In this document: positions 46,801 to 54,358 of the stretch, piece by piece
Layout: every line of letters starts with the position of its first letter
How positions within the stretch are numbered: position 1 is the first letter of the stretch
NCBI RefSeq assembly: GCF_907164905.1
Contig: NZ_CAJRAF010000002.1
Location: forward strand, 2,542,001-2,606,000
Length of the DNA: 64,000 nucleotides
Reading direction: 5' to 3'
Origin: Dyadobacter sp. CECT 9275
GTDB lineage: Bacteria; Bacteroidota; Bacteroidia; Cytophagales; Spirosomataceae
Translations under genes and position numbers: made by a program
The notes under the pieces: model-generated
Database searches by the model: none
The model's input: only the letters and a program-made list of their open reading frames with translations
What the model was told of the DNA's origin: nothing

Positions 46801-47817
46801 TACTCTTTTTCCACGTGAGGCAAAATCTGCCATCAGATTACAGATCAGCTGAGATTTACCACTTCCGGGAGGTCCCTGTACCACCACCGACTTCCCTCTT
46901 TTTACTTCCAATATGATTTCCTCCTGGGATTCATCCATCGGAAATGGGGTTAAAATATCTTCCTCTCTGATAGACGGGCGCATTGGGGTACTATCAGTAA
47001 TACCATCAGGCTCAGCACCCAGTAGTATAGAGGAAAATGACTTCTCCTTGTCCTGTTCCAGGAGATACTCATAATCTGGAACCAGATAGGAACCCGCCTG
47101 CGGAAAAATCCCTAAAACCGCTTCGGGGCACAGTTTCATCTCCCCGTTACGCTCCTGCAGTTTCAAATCGGCCGTTCTCTGCGCATCAAAATGTACGATC
47201 TTAGTGTCAAACAGTTCCTGATTGAAATTTATTCTGAAAGGTGTTTCTTTCAGCCAGGCGTGTAACTGTGTATGAAATTCCAGCACATCCCCAGGGAAGT
47301 CTTCAAATGATTTTTCAAGTACATCATCTAAAACCACAACCTCATTAAAATGTGAATAAGCCAGGCCAAAACTGTGGTTAAGAATAATTCCGGTATCATC
47401 TCTTCCGAACAAGCACCATTGCTCCTTTTCTATTTTTAGGGTAACTGGAAAAAAAAGCAACGGTGCATGCACAGGAGTCCCGTCCGAAAATTTTCCTCTG
47501 ATAAAAGGATATCCGACATACAGGTCTCTGGATCCGCGCTCTTCCTCAATAAATTTTTCGGTACGGTTAATTTTACGCAGCTTCTTGCTGACCTCATTCA
47601 CCTTTTCATACCTCGGATCCTGCACGTCGCACAGCGGTATTTTGGTTTTACCCTGTACCAATTGTTTTATAATTTCATAGGCAGGCTTTCCCAAAAGAAA
47701 ATCAGTATTCATTAAATCCAAAAATTGCTCACCAGGCAGGCTGGTGAGCAACAACGATTTATTGCGAACACTAAGGTTTGTGAGGCGTTTTAAATATACT
47801 TTCAGAATTTGATCCAT
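43858..47817 (-). CDS. Large superfamily 1 (Upf1/DUF4011-like) helicase
   Basis: 1319 residues. An N-terminal DUF4011-like region (about 1-290: RNKSLLLTSLPGEQFLDL, GYPFIRGKF) precedes the P-loop VVQGPPGSGKS (about 315-322). A long, probably coiled-coil insert (about 400-880) follows. Then DLVIFDEASQC (Walker B), VVTGDTKQLSP, LSGHYRS, NVQGDERDIIIFS and NRLNVAVTRAREKVYFV complete the SF1 core. The last about 130 residues lack a recognisable nuclease (no Vsr or PD-(D/E)XK motif seen), unlike many relatives. It could act in DNA repair or defence; the partner is not evident. TerC lies 24 bp upstream on the same strand. Confidence 0.85.
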   Translation of the reverse strand: MDQILKVYLKRLTNLSVRNKSLLLTSLPGEQFLDLMNTDFLLGKPAYEIIKQLVQGKTKIPLCDVQDPRYEKVNEVSKKLRKINRTEKFIEEERGSRDLYVGYPFIRGKFSDGTPVHAPLLFFPVTLKIEKEQWCLFGRDDTGIILNHSFGLAYSHFNEVVVLDDVLEKSFEDFPGDVLEFHTQLHAWLKETPFRINFNQELFDTKIVHFDAQRTADLKLQERNGEMKLCPEAVLGIFPQAGSYLVPDYEYLLEQDKEKSFSSILLGAEPDGITDSTPMRPSIREEDILTPFPMDESQEEIILEVKRGKSVVVQGPPGSGKSQLICNLMADFASRGKRVLLVCQKRAALDVVYNRLKTMEIEPFVGLIHDFKNDRPALYQQLNTQIQRVDTYRQQNYSLDAVVLERQFIKESRLVDQIVQELTAFREALFSETECGVSIKELYLNSDPDVPHIDLSDHFRLFRMDGTNDFERRLAMFLNYSGKINKEHLWHKRKNFAAFGLNELHQMERMLSDWPLAFEQQGATFQKITEAGFFKKFLSDKNETIERFSDIIGLLGDDSVYSLFRNFIIHDQQQAQRLAFIRQAADSLAGILAEEGIEWTLKKNELQEFRNILHRAIKAKQSAVSGKFWDWFSKDQGAIQKVASQNGQSVAYEDLLKLDMKVRNRMQLEEWLSNPLLAFEDSCLQKNLEIEEQYIVFFERAERAADAAMRASLRLWNPFLTQWAETVTYPLFIDHLKGLKAWLKSWKKMEEAMDPFLLPDQIDQLITDSTGYSSDLLKALRRDFDLLSEMDLLFNGMSAEEREIIVRINKLSEAENIHEVDEMIRIFENSVGLAWIVHIENKFPQLRAVTSLKMQQWEEQLQNAVVVRQQLSRDIAGMRIREFTYRDIEKNRLGNRITYRELDHQATKKRKIWPIRKLMEHYSDEIFSLIPCWLASPESVSAIFPMTKDIFDLVIFDEASQCYAEYGLPASFRGKQIVVTGDTKQLSPNDLYRVRFEEKEEPEEYFAATEVVSLLDLAAQSLAQYQLSGHYRSLSLDLIDFSNRHFYKNSLRLLPDFHRINKGEPGIVYLKTEGIWKNNTNNAEVEKVADLVQELSGSGKSIGIVTFNFYQQQRIQERLELAGASAKDLFVKNIENVQGDERDIIIFSMGYAPDEKGRLVMQFGSLNAQGGENRLNVAVTRAREKVYFVTSLWPAELKTELTTNEGPKLLKAYMQYALDVSEGKFRAEPFSLAKFRADWLLKEKLARLNPEYAQELPFGDLTIKNGEVYKGLVLTDDDLYYRSRTSKEPHAYLPLLLRQKKWPFRRFYSREYWTKSIDL

Positions 47818-47841
47818 AGGTATTCCAACGAATCCAGTATG

Positions 47842-48915
47842 TTAACTATTGGATACGAGCCCATCCGCCTCTTGTTTTTTTTCAGGAAAGATCACGGAAA
47901 TGAGGATACTCACTGCAAGTATTCCCAAAATAACATAAAGCGAATAAACCGTTTCAAAACCCATCTCCTCCAGTTGGTGGTGAGCCAGCATTTTCCCTCC
48001 AATAAATACGAGTAATACTCCCAAACCATATTTCAGGAAGCGGAAAAGCCCCATAATATTACTTAAAAAGAAGAACATGGATCGCAAGCCCATGATGGCA
48101 AAAATGTTGGAGAAAAATACCACGTACGGGTCCTTAGTAACAGAAAATACTGCGGGAACGGAGTCCACTGCAAAAATAAGGTCCGTAAATTCAACAATGA
48201 GTACCACTACAAACAATGGGGTTACCATCCATTTCCCCTTTTTCAAAACAAAAAAATGCTCCCTTACGTAACGTGGGAAAACGGGCAGGTATTTTGAAGC
48301 AAAACGGACAACGGGGTGCTTGGCCGGATCAATCTTTTCGTCTCCGCCTCCCTCAAAGAAAATCTTCCCACCCTGATAAACGAGTAACAGACCAAAAATA
48401 TAAATGATCCATTCGAAGCGCTGCATTAACGCCGATCCAAGAAAAATGAACAGGAACCGCATAATAATTGCACCCAAAACGCCCCAGAAAAGGACCTTTT
48501 TGTAATATACGGGCTTCACACCAAAGGACGAAAAAATGAGAATGATCACAAAAATGTTGTCGATCGACAATGCATATTCAAGTAAATAACCCGTGATGAA
48601 TTCCAGGGACATATTTCTTCGGTATATCTCTACACTCTCCTCAAAATTACCGGGGATAAGTTTCAAGTGAGGTGCATACTTGTCTTTGACGATAGCCAGT
48701 TCTGCATAACTATCCATTCCGTGAACCAGATCACCGTGGGTATTGATGATTGCATAAAAAACGAGCGCCAACGCGATCCACGCCACCGTCCAGGCAGCTG
48801 CCTCGCCAAATTTTACGATATGATCTTTTTTGCTGAATACGCCCAAATCCAGCAACAACATCGAACTGATAGCCAGTATAAAACCTCCGAAAAAAAGTAC
48901 TTCGTTGGAAAACAT
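47842..48915 (-). CDS. TerC/Alx-family integral membrane protein
   Basis: 357 residues with about nine membrane helices. The two acidic signature helices are present (ITGYLLEYALSIDNIFV and LIVEFTDLIFAVDSVPAVFSVTKDPYVVF), as is the C-terminal MGLRSMFFFL segment. TerC/Alx proteins handle Mn2+ or other metal ions, often for metalation of secreted proteins. I saw no yybP-ykoY-type riboswitch upstream, so Mn regulation of that kind is not supported here. It is followed by the helicase gene on the same strand after 24 bp. Confidence 0.92.
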   Translation of the reverse strand: MFSNEVLFFGGFILAISSMLLLDLGVFSKKDHIVKFGEAAAWTVAWIALALVFYAIINTHGDLVHGMDSYAELAIVKDKYAPHLKLIPGNFEESVEIYRRNMSLEFITGYLLEYALSIDNIFVIILIFSSFGVKPVYYKKVLFWGVLGAIIMRFLFIFLGSALMQRFEWIIYIFGLLLVYQGGKIFFEGGGDEKIDPAKHPVVRFASKYLPVFPRYVREHFFVLKKGKWMVTPLFVVVLIVEFTDLIFAVDSVPAVFSVTKDPYVVFFSNIFAIMGLRSMFFFLSNIMGLFRFLKYGLGVLLVFIGGKMLAHHQLEEMGFETVYSLYVILGILAVSILISVIFPEKKQEADGLVSNS

Positions 48916-49369
48916 GAAATATTTAAACTTTAAGTGCCTTTGCTACATAAAAATACGGCGCCCTATGAGAAAAAACATGTTTCCGCAACATATAGCCAAG
49001 CCGATAAGGGCAAAGGTAGTGAAAAATTGAAGCGTTAACCGGAATTCGGACAAACGGTTAATCGGATAAATTTTCCGGTTCCTGTGCATTCTGTTTGATG
49101 GACCGGATCACTGTCAACTACCAGCTGCCTTGGTATCTATTAGGAAGACACATAAAGGAGCAGGCTTACTATGTCATAGAAAATTTCGTATTCTCTCTGC
49201 GAACGTCGGCTCTGATCCTGATAAAAGTTTAAATCAAGGTGGATTCGATCTGTTTGATTTACAATTTGTTAAATATTTATTTCTATTTTTTAGCAAATAT
49301 TTGCGTCAAAAACTTGCGTCACATCGTCATACTGCCTACATTTGCACCACCATAATCGAAAATGGTTAT
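48916..49369. other. Non-coding spacer before the tRNA pair
   Basis: 454 bp between divergent terC and the tRNA genes. It holds the candidate tRNA promoter (49314-49344). It also has a minus-strand -7-like box TACCTTTG (complement of 49011-49018), about 96 bp upstream of terC, without a clear -33. No coding frame is convincing. Confidence 0.5.
49314..49344 (+). promoter_or_regulatory. Candidate promoter of the tRNA pair
   Basis: A -33-like TTG (49314-49316), 20 bp spacer and a perfect TAnnTTTG box TACATTTG (49337-49344), 25 bp before the first tRNA base. This is a good match to the Bacteroidota vegetative promoter. Confidence 0.7.
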
Positions 49370-49442
49370 GCGAAAGTAGCTCAGCTGGTAGAGCGCGACC
49401 TTGCCAAGGTCGAGGTCGCGGGTTCGAACCCCGTCTTTCGCT
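49370..49442 (+). tRNA. tRNA-Gly (anticodon GCC)
   Basis: 73-nt cloverleaf. Acceptor GCGAAAG (49370-49376) pairs with CTTTCGC (49435-49441). The D arm is AGCTCAGCTGGTAGAGC, the anticodon stem GACCT..AGGTC encloses GCC, and the T loop is GTTCGAAC. CCA is not encoded. Confidence 0.97.
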
Positions 49443-49450
49443 CAGAGACA

Positions 49451-49474
49451 AAGCACCGGAAGCGGTGCTTTTTT
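49451..49474 (+). terminator. Hairpin with T-run after tRNA-Gly
   Basis: 8-bp stem AAGCACCG (49451-49458) with CGGTGCTT (49463-49470), 4-nt loop, then TTTT. It lies between the two tRNAs, so each may have its own 3' end. Confidence 0.75.
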
Positions 49475-49509
49475 CTCTTAGTTGCCTCAGTATCTTATAC
49501 ACGGCAAAT

Positions 49510-49595
49510 GCCGGGGTGGTGGAACTGGTAGACACGCAGGACTTAAAATCCTGTGAGCCGAAACGCTCGTACGGGTTCGATTCCCGTCCCCGGTA
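49510..49595 (+). tRNA. tRNA-Leu (anticodon UAA)
   Basis: 86-nt cloverleaf with a class II long variable arm. Acceptor GCCGGGG (49510-49516) pairs with CCCCGGT (49588-49594, one G-U). The anticodon stem CAGGA..TCCTG encloses CTTAAAA, anticodon TAA. The T arm is ACGGGTTCGATTCCCGT. Confidence 0.97.
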
Positions 49596-49607
49596 CTGGT
49601 TATCAAG

Positions 49608-49638
49608 GAGTTGCAATGAAAATTGTAACTCTTTTTTT
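49608..49638 (+). terminator. Rho-independent terminator after tRNA-Leu
   Basis: 10-bp stem with one G-T wobble (GAGTTGCAAT at 49608-49617, ATTGTAACTC at 49622-49631, GAAA loop) followed by seven T. Confidence 0.85.
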
Positions 49639-49943
49639 ATGCAAAATATTTCGTGCCAAACATTTGCCAAACAAAGTTTGCAGCTTTATGGTAAGTAGCA
49701 CCTATGTTATTTCGAAACATCTAGCTGTATAACGGAAATAGATCATACAAGAATTAAATTCCAACATTAATTGTCTTTTGCTATTATGCTCGAAAATTCG
49801 CCCTAAGGTTGAACATAAAAACTTCTTAGTGTGGACTTACTAGCATGCTCACACCGAGGAAGCCTCTAAGTAAGCAAGTAATTCTCGCAAACATCTATCA
49901 GTTATACAAAAAGCAGATCCATTAGGTCTTGGACAATTCGCTA
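49639..49943. other. Spacer between tRNA-Leu and the defence-like island
   Basis: About 300 bp without a gene, promoter consensus or repeat that I recognise. I looked for a copy of the tRNA-Leu 3' end farther downstream and did not find one. Confidence 0.5.
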
Positions 49944-52205
49944 ATGTCAAAGGTAAACGCAAATCAAGTTTCTTACGAGCTTCATTCACTTGGCTGGAAG
50001 GCATTTCAGGACTTATGTGCATCTATAGTGGGCGAGATTTGGGGGCAAACAATTGAGTCATACTTCGACTCAAATGATGGTGGCAGGGATGGTGCCTTTC
50101 ATGGAATTTGGCAGGAGAGCGAAATCAGTCGGTACGACGGGACATTCACTGTTCAATGTAAGTTCACGGGTATGGTTGACAAACCCTTGAAACTCGCAGA
50201 TTTAGAAGACGAGACACTAAAGGCAGCACGGTTAGCATCGCAGGGACTAGCTGATAACTACTTCATTTTTACAAATGCAAGGCTTACTGGAAAAAGCGCT
50301 GAATCAATATTTGAAAAATTTCAGAATATTCCAGGAATTAAAAGATTTCAAATATTCGGTAGAGAAAGAATTTGTAGGATAATACACGAGTCTAGGCGAC
50401 TCCGAATGCTTGTTCCGAGAATATACGGTCTTGGAGATCTTAGTCAAATTCTGGATGAAAGAGCTTATACGCAAGCAATCGAGATTTTAAGTTCGTTGGG
50501 CAACGACTTAAACAAATTCATAATCACAGACGCTTATAAAAAAAGCGCAGAAGCCCTGACTAAGCACGGCTTTGTCCTCCTCTTAGGAGAACCCATGTGT
50601 GGAAAATCCACAATAGCAGCGGCATTAGCTATGGGTGCGCTTGATATATGGGGATGCTCGACAATTAAAGTACGGGATGCTACCGACTTCGTAAAACATT
50701 CTAACCCCTATGAAAAGCAACTATTTTGGATAGACGATGCATTTGGAGCCACACAATTTGATTGGAACAGTGCTGCAAGCTGGAATAAGTCGTTTCCGCA
50801 TATGACTGCAGCCCTCACAAGAGGTTCAAAGGTAATCTTTACATCCAGGAGCTATGTCTACGAAACAGCGAAACGCTTTTTAAAGGAATCAGCACTTCCT
50901 ATAATAAAGGAATCGCAAGTCGTCATCCGGGTGGAAAATTTAACAAAGGACGAAAGAGAGCAGATCCTTTATAACCATATCCGGCTCGGTAACCAATCAA
51001 CGACATATAAGCAAAAAATAAAACCTCTACTGAAAGACGTCGCGGCACATAAGAATTTTAGCCCAGAAATCGCTCGTAGACTAGGAAACAAATTATTTAC
51101 ACAGAACCTTCGAATAGAAAAGTGGGATATCGAGCGATTTGTAGCGAAACCGCTAGCCTTACTGCGCGAAATCATTGAAACGTTAGATGATGGATCAAGA
51201 TCTGCCTTAGCACTTGTCTTTATTCGCGGCGGGCAACTTTTGTGTCCAGTTCAATTAGATGAACGTGAACGGGAGGCAATTGAGAGAATCGGGGGCATAA
51301 TAGCGGACGCCAGAAAAGGTCTAGAAGCACTTAACGGGAGTCTTCTTTTAAATTCAAGATCTGATGGTATCTATTCGTGGCGTTTCAAACATCCCACCGT
51401 GCAGGACGCCTTCGCCAGTCTTGTGGCAACGAGCCCAGATTTATTGGACATTTATATTACTGGCGCCTCCTTAGACAAGCTTATGTCCGAGGTAACATGC
51501 GGCGATGTGGACGTTATTGGGAGCAGCATTATTGTACCTGAAAATCTATATGATCGTGTTGTTCAAAAGATAAACGCCGATCAAAAGGCAGGCAACATCC
51601 CATTCGGCCGTTTAAATCGCTTTCTTTCATATCGCGTTGACAAAAACTTTTTAATACATTTTTTAAATGCAAACCCCCATTTCATAAACTCACTTTCCGT
51701 CTACTCTCATTTCACCGCATGCTCCGACCTAGACGTCATCCTTAAACTACATGAACACCAGCTCCTTCCAGAGGAGCAACGCAAAACATTCGTCACGAGA
51801 ATTAAGGAATTGGCTGTCTCTACTCCAGACGCGGGATTCCTAAGAGATGACATTGGACAACTTCTCACAAGGGCGGAAAGAGAAGAGATTTTGTATCAAA
51901 TTCAACACGCACTCATTCCGCAACTAAGTAGCGTAATAGAAACTTGGAGGTGGGACTATAATTCGAATGAAGATCCGGAATCACATTTCGAAGAATTAAT
52001 TGGCACTTTGGGAAATTTCAAAGAAGCCTTTGATGATAAAAAGGTTCAAGCGAAACTAGAAAGTGGGTTGGCTAAAATCCATGAAATTATCGAAGAACTG
52101 AATAGCGATTATGAAGAACCATCAAATAGGATACTTTATGACGCTGAACATTCACGTGACCTAGGAAATGAGTTTCGGTCAATTTTTGATGACGTAGACA
52201 TTTAA
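49944..52205 (+). CDS. PD-(D/E)XK nuclease fused to a STAND NTPase (nSTAND3-like), defence candidate
   Basis: About 753 residues from the ATG at 49944; a TTG at 49929 would add five. Residues about 8-110 are a restriction-endonuclease fold: WKAFQDLCASIVGEIW, DGGRDGA (Asp49) and VQCKFTG (Gln71-Cys-Lys73), the D...QxK catalytic core of Mrr-like nucleases. The NTPase follows with Walker A LLGEPMCGKST (about 215-223), Walker B LFWIDDAFG (about 260-268), sensor VIFTSRSY and winged-helix/helical C-terminal regions. Known proteins of this layout (Avs-like) cut DNA after sensing a phage protein. A standalone gene on the plus strand, convergent with the HEPN-like gene 22 bp away. Confidence 0.8.
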   Translation: MSKVNANQVSYELHSLGWKAFQDLCASIVGEIWGQTIESYFDSNDGGRDGAFHGIWQESEISRYDGTFTVQCKFTGMVDKPLKLADLEDETLKAARLASQGLADNYFIFTNARLTGKSAESIFEKFQNIPGIKRFQIFGRERICRIIHESRRLRMLVPRIYGLGDLSQILDERAYTQAIEILSSLGNDLNKFIITDAYKKSAEALTKHGFVLLLGEPMCGKSTIAAALAMGALDIWGCSTIKVRDATDFVKHSNPYEKQLFWIDDAFGATQFDWNSAASWNKSFPHMTAALTRGSKVIFTSRSYVYETAKRFLKESALPIIKESQVVIRVENLTKDEREQILYNHIRLGNQSTTYKQKIKPLLKDVAAHKNFSPEIARRLGNKLFTQNLRIEKWDIERFVAKPLALLREIIETLDDGSRSALALVFIRGGQLLCPVQLDEREREAIERIGGIIADARKGLEALNGSLLLNSRSDGIYSWRFKHPTVQDAFASLVATSPDLLDIYITGASLDKLMSEVTCGDVDVIGSSIIVPENLYDRVVQKINADQKAGNIPFGRLNRFLSYRVDKNFLIHFLNANPHFINSLSVYSHFTACSDLDVILKLHEHQLLPEEQRKTFVTRIKELAVSTPDAGFLRDDIGQLLTRAEREEILYQIQHALIPQLSSVIETWRWDYNSNEDPESHFEELIGTLGNFKEAFDDKKVQAKLESGLAKIHEIIEELNSDYEEPSNRILYDAEHSRDLGNEFRSIFDDVDI

Positions 52206-52227
52206 AAAAGAATACCAACGGGCCAGT

Positions 52228-53082
52228 CTAAGGCTTGCGATGGCTAGCTCTTCCTAACGTGAAACGATATACAAATTCCCCATTGAACTGGGACGGCCTT
52301 ACCTTGATTAAAAGTGCATCCTTTTTCAAATCAAGGTCATAATACCACTCTTCTTGGATTTTGGGTCTAGGGTTGAATTGGCGTACGGGGAGTGCCGTTA
52401 AAGCCGACTCGAACGGGAATAACTCCTGGCCCTGGCCAACCTCAAACTTTGTCAGGCCAACTTCACACAACGTCCAGTATCCCTTACCCTCAAGTTCAAA
52501 GATAAGTGCTTGAAGGCCATTCTGATGCAATATGAAAATACCAACAAGTGTTTCGCTTTTTGTAAGCTTGACAGCTTGCTGACGCTGAGGAGTCTCCTCT
52601 AGTGATCGAAATTCCTCAATGACTTGCCCGATATCAACTCCTTGACTTAGAAGAAAATCACCAACTTTCACTGCGACAATCGCATTGAGTTCTTCAAATT
52701 CGGCCGTTAGCCGATCTAACTCGTCGATAATTTTGTGTCTTAGCTCGGGTCTGTCAAATTCAATTGCTCTATCCCACCAATAGCTGTGAGCCAACCAATC
52801 CCTTTTCCCATGGAAATCATCGAGTTTTTGTAGGATTGCGTCATCGAGCACACGCTTTTCCGCAAGATCTCGCTTTAAAATTCCTACTGTCAATTCAAAT
52901 TTTTCAGCTAGGAGCTCATCGAATCTTGCTTTAGACAAATGTTTCACGGTATTGAGAAGGACCGTAATAAGTCCTTTCTCAACAACTTGCATCATGTAAA
53001 CGGCCCGGCCATAATATGCGAAGCACTCTTTTACTTCGATCTCCGATTTTTCTTCTTTTTGTCCGTTTAGATCCATTAACAT
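52228..53082 (-). CDS. HEPN-like protein (R-x4-H), partner of the OLD ATPase
   Basis: 284 residues from the ATG at 53082; a GTG at 53088 immediately adjoins the upstream stop codon. The N-terminal about 130 residues are all-helical and carry HGKRDWLAHSYWW with Arg94-x4-His99, the shape of the HEPN ribonuclease R-x4-6-H motif. The C-terminal about 130 residues look beta-rich (YWTLCEVGLTKFEVG, WYYDLDLKKDALLIKV, YRFTLG) and are not recognised. The ATPase stop lies 6 bp upstream of this ATG, so the two genes are translationally coupled. Function as an RNase effector is inference. Confidence 0.65.
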   Translation of the reverse strand: MLMDLNGQKEEKSEIEVKECFAYYGRAVYMMQVVEKGLITVLLNTVKHLSKARFDELLAEKFELTVGILKRDLAEKRVLDDAILQKLDDFHGKRDWLAHSYWWDRAIEFDRPELRHKIIDELDRLTAEFEELNAIVAVKVGDFLLSQGVDIGQVIEEFRSLEETPQRQQAVKLTKSETLVGIFILHQNGLQALIFELEGKGYWTLCEVGLTKFEVGQGQELFPFESALTALPVRQFNPRPKIQEEWYYDLDLKKDALLIKVRPSQFNGEFVYRFTLGRASHRKP

Positions 53083-53088
53083 AGCCAC

Positions 53089-54150
53089 TTAAATCGAGAA
53101 CGATAACTCCCAACACCTATTTAGAGCATCAAAACAAACGCCAAGATTCTGTTCAAATTCATCCTTAGAAATCGTGTTTCCAACATGCTTGGCTAGTTGT
53201 TTCTTTTTCTTACCGTTCATAGCATCGCACTCTTCCTGAGTTTTCTTCCAGTTACCATAGGTTCCGCAGACTTTATCAGGATAACATTGCTCAATATCTC
53301 TCATAGCTAGGATATAAATTTGTCGATTGTCTCTTAGATGCCTATTGTTGTGTACAAATTGATCAAACCCGCCCTGTTTCGCAGCACTTGGCAAATCAAG
53401 CATAAGGACCGTTTTGTTCCTATAAATACTGGCATTGATCGGCGTGAATGCCTTTTCAATAGCATTGATTGTGCGTTCAGCCTGATCAATATCGCCGTTG
53501 GCTTGAAGAATTTGAACGATCGGTTTACCAGGGTAAATACGCCGAATTACGCGTGAAAGCAGCTCATATTCACTAAGTCCCTCCACGATAAGAAAATTCT
53601 GCGGCATCAAAATATCCGCTGGGCTACCACCAAGCAATTCAAAGACAACGTATGGCTTACTGGCTTGATCCACAGGAAATACATCTGTAACGCCTTCAGT
53701 CTTTTCAGCTCTAAACAACGACTGATTTTCAAGGTTGTCTGCAACAAACACTGACGAATGGGTATTAATAAATACCTGATCTGACCCTAAGGCCAAACTA
53801 TGCAAAACATTCTTGAGCTTTCGTTGCGCCGTGGGATGCAGGTGTAACTCGGCCTCGTCAATTAAGAACAAGAAGGACTTTCCAACATCGTCATTCCTCT
53901 TCCTAAAATCCGAGTATGCTTGGATAATGGCCAGCATCAACGCTCGTTGCATCCCATCCCCCTTTTCTTCGGCAGAGGTTTCAATTCCGTCATCAACCGA
54001 CGTGGTAAAGTTCTTCAAAAGATCTTCAAACGCGGGTGGGGTTACTTCGAACTTTACCTTTGTTGCATATTCCACTCTATAGTTTACCACGATTCCGCTA
54101 CAAAGTTTACCAGGCATTCCGCTGGAAAGTTTACCACTGTTCCGGGGCAA
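53089..54150 (-). pseudogene. OLD-family ATPase/TOPRIM gene, 3' half (split by IS21)
   Basis: From the target duplication at 54063 down to the stop at 53089 this half encodes the C-terminal part. It has the ABC signature-like GDGMQRALMLAI, Walker B FLFLIDEAELHLHP, H-loop FINTHSSVFV, and a TOPRIM-like domain (NFLIVEGLSEYELL, KTVLMLDLPSA, LAMRDIEQCYP). The reading frame continues upstream into the IS terminal repeats to 54150, so a short chimeric product beginning with IS sequence is conceivable. The DxD of TOPRIM appears as DLP, lacking the second acid. It overlaps no other gene and runs straight into the HEPN-like gene. Confidence 0.88.
54056..54063. repeat. Target-site duplication, left copy (ACCTTTGT)
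   Basis: 8-bp direct repeat flanking the IS21-family element, identical to 56813-56820. Confidence 0.95.
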
Positions 54151-54305
54151 ACCTTACCAGTTATTCCATTGGAAAGTTTACCACTTATTCCGGAGCAAAC
54201 TTTACCACTTTTGGATAAATTGGGTTAATAACGACCTGACATTCCGACGTATAGTTTACCAGTTATTCCGTCGGAGCGCCGACCGCTGCAAAGTTTACCA
54301 CTAAG
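54081..54305. repeat. IS21 left subterminal repeats
   Basis: About eight imperfect copies of a roughly 22-bp unit containing AGTTTACCA and ATTCCG (for example from 54081, 54104, 54126, 54171, 54252 and 54294). These are the transposase-binding multiple terminal repeats of the IS21 family, not a CRISPR array, because spacers are not unique or fixed in length. Confidence 0.8.
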
Positions 54306-54358
54306 GATTTAAAATACGCTGTCTGATACATTTGATTACGATCAAAATCTATCAGAGA

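Noticed and set aside
48916..49120. Mn-responsive yybP-ykoY riboswitch upstream of terC
   Set aside because: I could not find the conserved paired loops; the spacer shows no stable structure of that kind.
49510..49595. tRNA-Leu as the integration site of the downstream island
   Set aside because: No copy of its 3' end was found downstream in the window and there is no integrase gene.
54081..54305. Regularly spaced short repeats resembling a CRISPR array
   Set aside because: Repeats are imperfect, spaced irregularly, and sit inside IS21 with a mirror set at the other end, so they are transposase-binding repeats. No cas genes are present.
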